Of a stretch of 64,000 nucleotides of DNA, positions 46,401 through 55,925 are shown piece by piece. The stretch comes from Phaseolus vulgaris. Lineage: Eukaryota; Streptophyta; Magnoliopsida; Fabales; Fabaceae. The translations under genes were made by a program, and so were the position numbers. Below the pieces are notes generated by a model. It was given only the letters and a program-made list of their open reading frames with translations. It was not told the DNA's origin and made no database searches. Position 1 is the first letter of the stretch. Each line of letters begins with the position of its first letter. Where the stretch lies: assembly GCF_000499845.2 (NCBI RefSeq), contig NC_023749.2, positions 31,141,699 to 31,205,698 on the forward strand, written 5' to 3'.

Positions 46401-48402
46401 GAGTAGAACCCTACAAAATGTCGAAACCAGATATCCCAAAGTTGAGAGAGTTGCCCTAACATTAGTGTATGCTGCAAGACGCCTTCGACCATACTTTCAG
46501 AATCATCAGGTAATAGTGAGAACAGATTTTCCAATATATAAAATTTTAAAAAAACCAGAGCTTGCAGGTCGAATGGTGACATGGTCAATGGAGCTTTCGG
46601 AATATGGAATCAAATACGAACCAAGAGGACCAATCAAAGCCCAATCTCTTGCAGATTTTATCATTCAGATGCCAACATCAGCACAACAGGACCAGTGGAC
46701 TTTGTATGTAGATGGCGCGTCAAGCAAAAGAGGAAGCGGAGCAGGAATAGTACTTGAAGGACCCGATAACTTCCAAGTCGAAATGGCGCTCAAATTCGAG
46801 TTCAAAACATCCAACAATCAGAACGAATATGAAGCTCTTGTTGCAGGATTATTATTAGCCAGAGACATGGGAGTGGAAAATGTCCTTTGCAAAACGGATT
46901 CACAGCTGTCGGTGGGACAAGTGCACGGGGAGTATCAGGTAAAAGACCCTTTGTTAACGAAATATTATCATAAAGTCTTAAATATTATGCAATGTTTTAA
47001 CAAGGCCGAGATGAAATACATTCCAAGAGAATTAAATATGAAAGCAGATTCATTGTCTAAGTTAGCAAGCCAACAAAGACAAGTGCAACACAATTCCATC
47101 ATACAACAAACCCTCAGTCATCCGACAGTTAGTCTCGACGAATGCTTCAATATTGTAACAGCCAAAGATGACTGGATAAACACATACATCGAAATCATAA
47201 AAACCCAGGAGCAAGGTGTTCAGCCGGATGTCAAAATAGCAAAGAAAGTCGCTAATTTCATTCTAATCGGTGATGAGCTATATAAAAGGGGATACTCTAC
47301 GCCCTTGTTAAAATGTTTGACCAAAGAACAAGCAGAATATGTGGTCAAAGAACTTCATGAAGGAATTTGTGGACTGCATTGTGGAGCTCGAACAATGGCA
47401 ACAAAGGTTTGTAGAGCTGGTTATTATTGGCCAACAATCCGAGAGGACTGTGAAGTTTATGTCAAAACATGTAGAAAATGCCAAGAGTTTGGGAGCTTAA
47501 ATCATATCCCAGCGCAGGAGTTGCAAGAAATCATATCTCCATGGCCATTTGCAAAATGGGGAATTGATATACTTGGCCCATTCGCACTTGGACGAGGCCA
47601 AACAAAATTCATGATAGTAGCTGTAGACTACTTTACAAAATGGATAGAAGCAGAAGCATTGACAAAGATAACGGCACAGCAAGTCCAAACGTTTATATGG
47701 AAAAATATAATATGTCGATTCGGAATCCCACATACTATTGTAAGTGACAATGGCCGACAATTCATTGACAAAAAACTTATGGAATTTTATGCAGATTTGG
47801 GAATCAAGCCCACAACCACTTCGGTCGAACATCCACAAACGAATGGACAAGCTGAAGCCGCAAACAAGGTTATTCTTGGACAATTAAAAAAGAGGTTGGG
47901 GACTGCTAAAGGATTATGGGCAGAGAAATTACCGGAGATTTTATGGGCATATCGTTGCACACCGCAAACATCAACTGGAGAAACACCGTTCAATCTCACT
48001 TATGGAACAGACGCAATGTTACCAGTAGAAGTTAATGAACCCACATTAAGAAGACAAATGGAAGACTGGAATATCAACAATGAGTGTTTGAGAACCGATC
48101 TTGATCTTATTGAAGAACTTAGAGAAAAAGCAAAAATAAAAGAGACGGCAGTCAAACGAAGAGCAATGAAGAGATTTAATGCAAAAGTCAGATTTAGGGC
48201 TTTTAAAGAAGGGGATCTGGTGTGAAGAATGCGAACTGATGCTCGAAAGGATCCACGACATGGAAAATTGGCATCCAATTGGGAAGGACCTTTTAGAGTG
48301 CTAGAAAACTTACAAAATGGAGCTTATAGGTTAGAAACTTTGGAAGAGAAAATGATACCGAGAACCTGGAATGCAAGTCATCTAAAATTTTATTTCAGTT
48401 AG
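43489..48402 (+). pseudogene. Gag-pol polyprotein, nearly intact, one internal TGA
   Basis: Open for 1578 codons from 43489 (the first codon is TTG; the frame is open further upstream and the true N-terminus was deleted). Gag capsid-like part about residues 2-150; a CHHC cluster C243...C256. Protease active site DQGSS at 425-429. RT about 683-860 with YVDD at 799-802. The first RNase H (about 945-1060) lacks the usual first Asp. A second, archaeal-type RNase H at about 1069-1195 has D1075, NEYEAL, TDSQ and ADSLS, the hallmark of the Tat lineage. Integrase: zinc region 1287-1335 (HEGICGLH, CRKC); catalytic D1360, D1420, E1456 (35 residues apart). TGA at 48223-48225 follows GDLV; the same frame then continues to a normal end at 48402. 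That stop and the 5' deletion make it non-autonomous. Confidence 0.95.
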
Positions 48403-48495
48403 AATAGATGTAAATTACTTATCATATAATGAAGAGGAATTCTCAAGAAACAATCCGTTTTGTTATCTTTCATTATGTACATATACATTCTTCGT

Positions 48496-48735
48496 CTCTC
48501 GGCCTTGGATGCTTTCACTTCAGGTGAAATCCCACCCGAGAATAGATTTACATAAACTCTCGGCTTTGGATGCTTTCACTTCAGGTGAAATCCCACCCGA
48601 GAATAGATTTACATAGTTTTTTTTGGGTTTGGATGCTTTCATTCCAGGTGAAATCCCACCCGAGAATCGATTTACATAGCTTTTTCGGGCTTGGATGCTT
48701 TCATTTCAGGTGAAATCCCTCCCGAACAAACAAAT
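48496..48735. repeat. 61-63 bp minisatellite, four copies
   Basis: The word GGATGCTTTCACTTCAGGTG starts at 48507, 48568, 48631 and 48693 with small changes. Each unit contains the hairpin TTTCAC-TTCAG-GTGAAA. It occupies the same place as the minisatellites at 1643-2290 of the other Tat element but shares no sequence with them. Confidence 0.92.
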
Positions 48736-49418
48736 ATAATGCTCATTCTTGAAAATCTTCAAAACACACGAAAACCGAAAGATCAGAATTAGCTTTCGTT
48801 TTTTGAAAATCCCTGCTATCAGAATCTTCCTTTAAAATTTGTCAAATCTTAAAACATTTTATCTCAAAACCGAAAGATCAGAGCTAAAACACAATTCTAA
48901 AAACCGAAAGTCACTCGTACAACTTACATTACTAAACCGACAGTTGCATATTCCAGTCAATAATATATCAATTACGAATCAACCTTAATAAATTAAAGGT
49001 TTTTGATTAATAATTTTATACTTCGCAATTTTTTGACAAATAAAAAAAAAAAAACACACCGAAAGGTCCAAGTCATAACAGTTAATATCTTCATGCTCCA
49101 ACAAAATGTTGTCTTTAAACTAATAATAGAAACCGAGAGGTAAACTCAAATAATTCTAACATTTCTAACGCTTTCAACAAAAGAACTGAAAATTAGCAAG
49201 CCTCAACGATTATAACAGAATTATCAGAACATAACAGAATAAAATTACGATAATAACCACAAAAGCTTAAACATTTATATTAACAAAAGTTCCCAAAAAA
49301 AAAAAAGGAATTACATCACGAATGCAAATATCCAACAAAGCTTAGCATTCCAAAACAATTATACTTCTCCACAAGTAACCGAGAAGTATCCGACAAACTA
49401 AACCTTAAAACCCTATAC
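48736..49418. other. Non-coding 3' spacer of the younger Tat element
   Basis: No gene seen. The word AACCGAAAG(ATCAGA) recurs at about 48774, 48860, 48902 and 49059. It probably includes the 3' UTR of the antisense gene. Confidence 0.5.
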
Positions 49419-51390
49419 CTAATTTTCAATATTAATATCTTCAGCATCATTATCTGGAATCTCATTAGCAGGAACTAGCTCACCATTATAAAAGTCCTTC
49501 TTAACATCAAAATTACCTTCATCAATAGGAATTTTATAAAAGTATTTTGCTTGTTGAAGAGCCTTCTCAAAGCCAAGTTTGTGTTGTTCAAATATAAAAC
49601 TTTCGGCTTCAAAAACATTGGTCTTTAGCTGATTAATCTCCTCATCCATAAGTTTGATGGTGTTCTTGTCAGATTCATTAGCAGAAGATAGCGCCGATAC
49701 CTTCTCAGTCAAAAGTTGATTCTCCTTGCACAATTGAGCATTCTCCGTAATACATTTCAGGTTTTCATTCTTCAAATCAGAAATTTCTTTTCCAAGACCT
49801 TCATTTTCGATTTCTTGTTGTTCTTTCTGTTCTACCACCTTCTCTAACTCTAATGATAAAGAGTTCATTCTATCCTTATACTCAGCAAGATCATTCTTCA
49901 GCTTCTCAAATTCGGACAACGACACGCAGTTTCCATTCTTCTCTTTCATCATTTTTCCAATCAAAAGATTTCTACTTGATAATTCAATAACAGAATCCGC
50001 TAATGAAGCAGCATCCATATTTTTCAGCATATTGTAAGTTGATTCACTAAAAGATGTTTGAACGAATTTTGCATATTTATTCGTAGCACTAAAAATCGTT
50101 TCGGGAAGAGGTTCACATGAAACATTCCCACTATGGCGATGGCGCCGAGAAGATGAATGTGACTTCTTGCTGCTCCTATCCCATTTCTTTGATTTCTTCG
50201 AAGGACCAGCAACATCAACATTACTTGTCGGTTCCACCACGTCAACATTAGCAACTGGCTCCACGTTTTCTACTTCCACAACAGGATTTACCACATTCTC
50301 GCGTCGGGGAGTAACATCACCCACTTTGTTAAGCAGTTTCGAAAAGTAAGATCGAGCTTTCGGATTAGTACTTGCCATCAGAGCTGAAAATCAACAAAAA
50401 ATTTAGCAAAGTTAAAAAACTTATCCTAAAAAGCAAGAAAATGCGGAATAACCACGTACCAGTAAGATCTTCTCGAGGATGTGATGAAGTATACAACTGA
50501 AGCAAAGCACGAGTGGGAACTTGATACGAGAAACGACTAAAAACTTTAATAACATGACGATCGGCCACACCCATCGAATGAAAGGATATTGAGTTAAACT
50601 TCACAGGATCTTTCGTCCAATACAGAGGAAATTTTGGAGAATTTCCATTAAAGAAATATTCTCTTCCTAGTGGCTCTATTAGAATTTTGAAAAAACTTCC
50701 TTTAAAATCCTTATACGACGACGTAAAAGGCTTAAGAAAACACACATTGGACTTGCTAATAAGGGACAACCACCCTGGCCGTTTACCAGGCCGAGAACTA
50801 TAATTGTATAAAAACGCAGAAGGACTAGGAGAAAGTGACAATAATTTACACAAAATAATGAATGCTTGCATCGCAGCCCAACCATTAGGATGAAGCTGAG
50901 TAGGAGCAACATTAAGAAAATTAAGAACGCCCATTTGAAAATTGTTCAAAGGCAATCGAATATGAAGATCTCTGAAAAAACAAGCATAAAAATAAAAAAA
51001 TTCATAGCTATCACCTTCTCGGCCATGACACACATTATCAACATCACCAACACGCCGAAATGAAATGATATCATTTTCAATATCAGAATAATAAATTTGA
51101 GAACGGGAAAGAAAACTCCGAAGTTCGTTAGCAGAACGATACTTCGAGAAATACTCTCGGACTTTAGGATTGACCCATTGATAACCAGGACGAAGGTTTT
51201 TCTGGGGTATGATAAATCCAAATTCTTGAGGAACATCAACAGCAGGAGCTCCACTTGAATCATTCATACAAGATGGAGTAGCAGAAGAAGATTTTGACTC
51301 AGGAGGAACTTCTTCTCGAACCACTCGGCCAGTTGATTCACCACCCGCGCTTGAAAATTCATCAGTAGCAGAAGAACTTGAAAGAGACAT
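49419..51390 (-). CDS. Antisense spliced gene of Tat element: Transposase_28-like plus coiled coil
   Basis: Two coding exons on the minus strand, 51390-50460 and 50383-49419, joined across a 76-bp GT-AG intron (phase 1), predict 631 residues. The start is the ATG at 51390 (MSLSSSSATDEF); a longer frame to 51447 has only a CTG. Exon 1 carries a Transposase_28-like domain: IRLPLNNFQMGVLNFL, QLHPNGWAAMQAFII, SYKDFKGSFFK, FPLYW. These words line up with those of the copy at 2863-5495. Exon 2 has a basic stretch (KKSKKWDRSSKKSHSSSRRH), then a coiled coil of about 150 residues. Its C-terminal region (GFEKALQQAK...NGELVPANEI) aligns with GFEAAREQF...DGKVVPAEDS of the other copy. Both exons are fully open. 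TATAAATA lies 93-100 bp upstream. The function is unknown; nuclear location is a guess from the basic stretch. Confidence 0.75.
50384..50459 (-). other. Predicted intron of the antisense gene (phase 1)
   Basis: Minus strand: TTACTG|GTACGTGG donor (GT at 50459-50458) and TTGATTTTCAG|CTCTGATGG acceptor (AG at 50385-50384). Exon 1 has 931 bases and exon 2 has 965, so the joined length divides by three. It is the same phase and place relative to the domains as in the older element. Confidence 0.75.
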
Positions 51391-51482
51391 TACCTTCGCA
51401 AGAATTGAACGAAGATTGACAATATACTTCCTTCTAAACAGCAGCAAAGCTCACACAATCATAAAAAACCCAATGGCAAACC

Positions 51483-51490
51483 TATTTATA
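51483..51490 (-). promoter_or_regulatory. TATA box of the antisense gene
   Basis: On the minus strand TATAAATA (followed by GG) at 51490-51483, about 95 bp upstream of the ATG at 51390. It lies between the gene and the 3' LTR, not in the LTR, so the antisense gene appears to have its own promoter. Confidence 0.65.
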
Positions 51491-51716
51491 ACCCAGGCAA
51501 AACCCTAGAATTTCAAACGATATAAACCATGTGGCACCATTCAAACATATGTCATCTAACGGTCAAAATAGCAAGTTCCTGTCAAGTCATGAAAACTGAG
51601 CAAAATAAAGCGCAGAAATCAAAGCGTTCCATATCAAATCAAATCAAACGTCAAACATTATTATATTATATTAAGACACAAATATTTCTTTAAACTTGAA
51701 ATAAAAATATTTTTGT

Positions 51717-51728
51717 CTCGGGGGCTAG
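51717..51728 (+). promoter_or_regulatory. Polypurine tract of the younger Tat element
   Basis: CTCGGGGGCTAG directly precedes the LTR start TGTACTGG; compare 6081-6098. Confidence 0.7.
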
Positions 51729-51950
51729 TGTACTGGTAGGCTAAAACCGAGAGGTTTAGGCCGAGAACAACATTGAGTAAACAAGGGAAAAAGGTTGAAA
51801 CCGAGAGGTTTAAACCGAAACCTGAAAGGATAATAAAAATCATAATAAAGCCCAATTTAAATAAGGAACTTGCACAAGGGGGTGTAAAAGTAATAAAAAG
51901 GTGTGAGAAGAAAGTCCAAAAGTACTGTAGAAGGCCCATCAACGAAACCC

Positions 51951-51960
51951 TATAAATAGG
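51951..51960 (+). promoter_or_regulatory. LTR TATA box
   Basis: TATAAATAGG, about 75 bp before the U5 signature; drives the element's sense RNA in intact copies. Here it would read outward into host DNA. Confidence 0.7.
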
Positions 51961-52060
51961 AGGTCAGCACAAGAAAAAGGTAAGAGTGATTTTATCTGAT
52001 GAACGTTAAACCTTTTCTGACTTTGGCATCGGAGCGACTTGCAGGTACCCCCCACCTGTT

Positions 52061-52160
52061 GTGAGGAGAAGCCGAGAGCACCAGCCGAGAGGAGAAGCCG
52101 AGAGCACCAGCCGAGAGGAGAAGCCGAGAGCACCAGCCGAGAGGAGAAGCCAAGAGTTTT
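52061..52160. repeat. 26-bp tandem repeat in the LTR, 3.5 copies
   Basis: Units beginning GAGAGGAGAAGCCGAGAG start at 52061, 52087, 52113 and 52139, the last cut short. The first differs slightly (GTGAGGAG). Confidence 0.93.
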
Positions 52161-52265
52161 CATCAAGGAGAGAAGTACCCGGCCCAAGATAGTATTCAGC
52201 CCAAGATTGAAGGATTAGTCTTGATTAACCCATTTCAAGTGTTCTTGGTCCTTGTTGTAAGAACA

Positions 52266-53757
52266 GGTGTGTTTCGATTAAAGAGAGAATTTGTGGGGAT
52301 TTGAGGTAGTGGATTTATGAGGATGTGAGAGAGAAGTGTGAAATGTTTGGATTGAGATATGTTAGAGTAGATCTATGAGGAAAGTTTATTGGAGTTTCTG
52401 ATTAATGTGATGTTTGTGAGGAAATTTTGAATTATTTTAAAGGTGTAAAATGTTACTTTACAAATTTACCCTTACCAATTAAAAAATTAATAATGAAATA
52501 AGTTTATTTTTGTTTAAAAATAAATAACTTTCACATATTCATAAATTTAAAATTTATAATTAAAAATAAAAAAATATGTATTAAATGTAAATAGGTATAA
52601 TTTAAAAATTATAATTAAAAGAAGTATGTATTCAACAAATTAAATAAAAACAAGACTTAATGTAATTTCTTAAAATATTAAAATGTATTATAAAATTAAA
52701 AAATAAATCATTAAATAAATAAGATATTATATAAATATATTATTTTTTTAACATTAAAAACCCTGTAATAATGAAAATAAAATATATTACAAGAAAAAGT
52801 ATAACATAATTAACGATAAAAAAAAATCATAAAACATTATAATTAAGTAAATTATAACTCATAAACATAATAATCATACCTAGAAATATATTAATATAAA
52901 CACAACAATAAATTAAATAAAAAAAATTCTAAGTAATTTTTTAAAATATTAAAAATATATTATAAAATTAAAAAATAAATCAAATCTTATATAAATAAAA
53001 AATAATATTTTTTAATATTAGAAAATCTTACGGGAATGGAAAATGAAAAACACTATAAAAGGAGAATAAATGAGTGTGAATTCAAAAATAATATATGTCG
53101 GCATGATTTTCCTCTACATCTATTCATTTTGAGAAAAAAATTTATTTACTAGAATTGTGTATGGTAGGTCCATTTGACGTGAATCTAATAGAAGTTTAAT
53201 GAATAAAATAATTTTAATATATAATTTTCATAATAGATTAATATATATAATGGAATATCAAATTTTACATGAAAAAACTTAAATATTATCATTTATACTT
53301 TTTAGAGTGTTGTTATTAACAAAGATTTTAGGTATAAATATATAGAATAAGTTCATTTCTAGAGTATTAACGTGGAACGTGGAAGTTTTAAATGTTAATT
53401 GAAAAAATAAAGTTTACATGACGTTTTCATTAATTTTTGTAAAATTCAATTTAGATATAATATTTTTACCATGTTATTTAGATAGTTTCTATCTTATATT
53501 ATTTAAGAAGAAGCTTGTTTAATCTTATTAGAACCTGTTTGCAAATCAATTTTTATTTGAAGAAGCTTTTTAAAATATTAAATTCTAATTTTTTATAATT
53601 ATTTTACTATTATTTTTTAAATATTTGTTAAATCTTTCGGGGTTTTTTCAACTAGAGCGAGTTATTATTTATTTAACTTAAACCCCTCCATTTATACGTA
53701 CTTATTTTGACTTTATTATAATATTTAATTTATTACTTCAATACACTAATTGATATA
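52266..53757. repeat. Duplicated host segment, copy A right arm
   Basis: Matches 56177-57980. It lacks two blocks of about 170 bp present in copy B (about 57070-57235 and 57250-57420). AT-rich; no gene. The first bases after TAA, GGGTGTG(C/T)TTGGATT, resemble a PIF/Harbinger MITE end. Confidence 0.88.
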
Positions 53758-54152
53758 TAAAATTTTATCGACAATATTGAAACATCGTACGTTATAAATT
53801 AAATTTGCAGATAAAAAATGTTGGATCTAACAAGTTTAGAATAACTTTGAAAGTTAAAAGTTTCTTTAGTAAATGGTCTTTTTTATTCTCTATTTTTAAC
53901 AATAACAACTAACAAGTTTAGAATAATTTGAAAGTTAAAAGTTATCTTTCGTAAATGGTATATCTTTTTTTTCTCTATTTTTAACAATATGTAATTTCAT
54001 TGTTAATTTATTATTAGATAAAATAAGAGTATATTTAATATTATATATAGAGAGAGTGTTTAGTTGTAAACAAGGATAATTATAAATATGGTGTTGCAAT
54101 ATTATTGACATAATAGATTGTTTGGTTGCAACCAGATCTAGTAAGATCTGGA
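53758..54152. other. AT-rich spacer
   Basis: A 60-bp direct repeat (AACAAGTTTAGAATAA...AAAGTTAAAAGTT) occurs at about 53829 and 53910. No gene seen. Confidence 0.5.
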
Positions 54153-54495
54153 CTAAGAGAATTGTTGAAGATCAAAGGAGCAACAACACAATTTGCCGGT
54201 GCATTTTCCTGCACCGTAACCTATGAACCTGCACTGAGCATCACAGTCAGGAAATTGAGAACATGTTCCAGGACACTTCGGCGGATCTTGACTCCTCACA
54301 CCTACATTATGGATTTTCAAAACTAAAATTAGGAACAATTCACCAAAACCAAAACTCAAAGACACACATGTTTCACAAACATATGTTCTAAATATAATAT
54401 AATAATTTATACATACCAGATGAAATGACAAGAACAATTGTTGCTGCAAGGAGAACTTTGAACAAAATCATCCACATTACCGAATAACCAGCCAT
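54153..54495 (-). CDS. Defensin-like cysteine-rich secreted peptide
   Basis: Two exons: 54495-54417 and 54301-54153, with a GT-AG phase-1 intron (54302-54416), predict 75 residues. Residues 1-27 are a signal peptide (ILFKVLLAATIVLVISS core); the mature part has eight Cys with spacing CX3CX5CX3CX9CX4CCC. An intron right after the signal peptide and this Cys density are typical of plant DEFL/SCR-type genes. Family knowledge: such peptides act outside the cell in defence or signalling; which one applies is not visible. A TATA box lies 66-73 bp upstream of the ATG. Reading the frame straight through the intron would give a longer, wrong N-terminus. It lies between the two copies of the duplicated host segment and is not itself duplicated here. 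Confidence 0.82.
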
Positions 54496-54560
54496 TCTTA
54501 CAATTTTTCTGTTTTTCCCTCAATATGTTTTATATGATTTGTCAATATACATTATTTGCC

Positions 54561-54568
54561 TTTATATA
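54561..54568 (-). promoter_or_regulatory. TATA box of the defensin-like gene
   Basis: Minus strand TATATAAA at 54568-54561, 66 bp before the start codon. Confidence 0.6.
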
Positions 54569-54699
54569 CATGAATTCAACGTATTCTAATACTCAACTTT
54601 AAACTTTATTTTCATAATACTATAATATAATTGAATAATTATGAGTATTAATGTGTAAGTTTTAAATATTAATTAAAAAATAAATTTACATGATTTTCT

Positions 54700-55403
54700 T
54701 TAATTTCCATTAAAAAATCATTAAATAGAAATTGATTTCAGAGAAAAATAATAATTAGTTATTTGATTAAATTAGATATTATTTTAGAGACTAAAAGAAT
54801 TTATTGGTATATAAAGTAATTTTTATTATCTATAAACTACTCTCTAAATTGATAGCTAGCAATTAATTTAAATCCTAAAGTTTGTAGTTAAAACATTGGT
54901 AATTAGTTATATATCAATTTAAAAATTAATTTATAAATTTTATGTTAATTTAGAGATTATTAATGTGTAGCTTTTAAATATTGATTGAAAAATAAAAATT
55001 TATATCAATTTTATTAATTATTAATTTTATAAATTCAGTGTATATTTTAAAGATTCTATATCTTTTTAAGATATTGTAATTAATGAAGAGTTACGCGTCA
55101 TTATATAAAATAAGTTTATATATGAACTATTAATGCGTGATATTTAAATATTAATTAGAAAATAAAAATTAACAGGACTTTCATTGATTTTATAAAATTC
55201 AATATATCCTTTAAAAGCTAATTATTACTGTATAAAGAACAAAATTTCATTTTAATATTTATAAATAGGAAATAGATATAATCTATCAATGTATATTTTT
55301 TTTTAACATATGAAATTTTTTATTAGTCCTTCTTTAATTTTTTTGTATTTTTTTCTATTTTAATAATATATTTTTTTTTCATATGATGATAGATGATTGT
55401 GGT
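54700..55403. other. AT-rich spacer with old MITE pieces
   Basis: 54715-54960 matches the fold-back MITE family of 17777 and 20690 (AATAATAATTAGTTATTTGA, TTTTAGAGACTAAAA). The rest is featureless. Confidence 0.5.
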
Positions 55404-55925
55404 TGTTTGAGGTGTCATTCTAGCTGAGATGTCAAGTTGCATAGTTATACTTAATATGAAAAAATTTTATAAAAAAGAAAGTATTATAGATGTTTCTATT
55501 ATGGATTTTGTGTATATCAAGAGAAAATTAGGAATATAAATTATCAATTTGATATCATCCTAAAAATATTTGTAAGTTTTATTTATTTTTAATTAGTTGG
55601 TTGTAGAAAAACAGTGAAGAGAGAAATGTTTTACAAGCATTTCTTTAACACTACCCAATAACACTTATTACCAATATAATAAGTAACACTTATTATACTA
55701 ATTTTTTAATATTATAGATTCTGAAAGTTTGAAAATTTTTAAATAAAAAAGAAAACAATAGTACAATGAAATGGAGATTAATGAGAGTTATAATTAAAAA
55801 AATCATAGAATAAAAACATGTCTTACTATGTTTATGTTTTTTTTTATATAAAAAGTTTTTATGTTAGGTATTACTATGCAACTTGACATCTCAGGTAGAC
55901 TGACACCTCAATTATTATGCTTATG
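55404..55925. mobile_element. Inverted-repeat element (MITE-like) at the edge of copy B
   Basis: Left GAGGTGTCATTCTAGCTGAGATGTCAAGTTGCATAG-like stretch at 55409-55446 is an imperfect reverse complement of 55862-55912 (CTATGCAACTTGACATCTCA). Copy A has only the right arm (43041-43085). Target duplication not identified. Confidence 0.55.

Larger units (their letters stand above)
43352..52265 (+). mobile_element. Ty3/gypsy Tat-lineage element, 8.9 kb, young
   Basis: TG...CA ends and a GGTGT duplication on both sides (43347-43351, 52266-52270). The site is found empty at 56177-56181. The 5' LTR is reduced to 26 bp; primer site, leader and the N-terminus of gag are gone. Pol (to 48402) has one internal stop. 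Downstream are a 62-bp minisatellite, an antisense spliced gene (49419-51390) and a complete 537-bp 3' LTR. Confidence 0.95.
51729..52265 (+). repeat. 3' LTR of the younger Tat element, 537 bp
   Basis: TGTACTGG...GTAAGAACA, followed by the target duplication GGTGT. TATA box TATAAATAGG at 51951-51960. The U5 signature GGCATCGGAGCGACTTGCAGG is split over 52025-52046. The LTR carries a 26-bp tandem repeat (52061-52160). Confidence 0.93.

Noticed and set aside
48496..48735. CRISPR-like array of regular repeats
   Set aside because: Units are tandem with no distinct spacers and lie in a plant retrotransposon.
54302..54449. Longer N-terminus for the defensin-like ORF
   Set aside because: It comes from reading through the intron; the spliced form has a proper signal peptide and the usual phase-1 junction.
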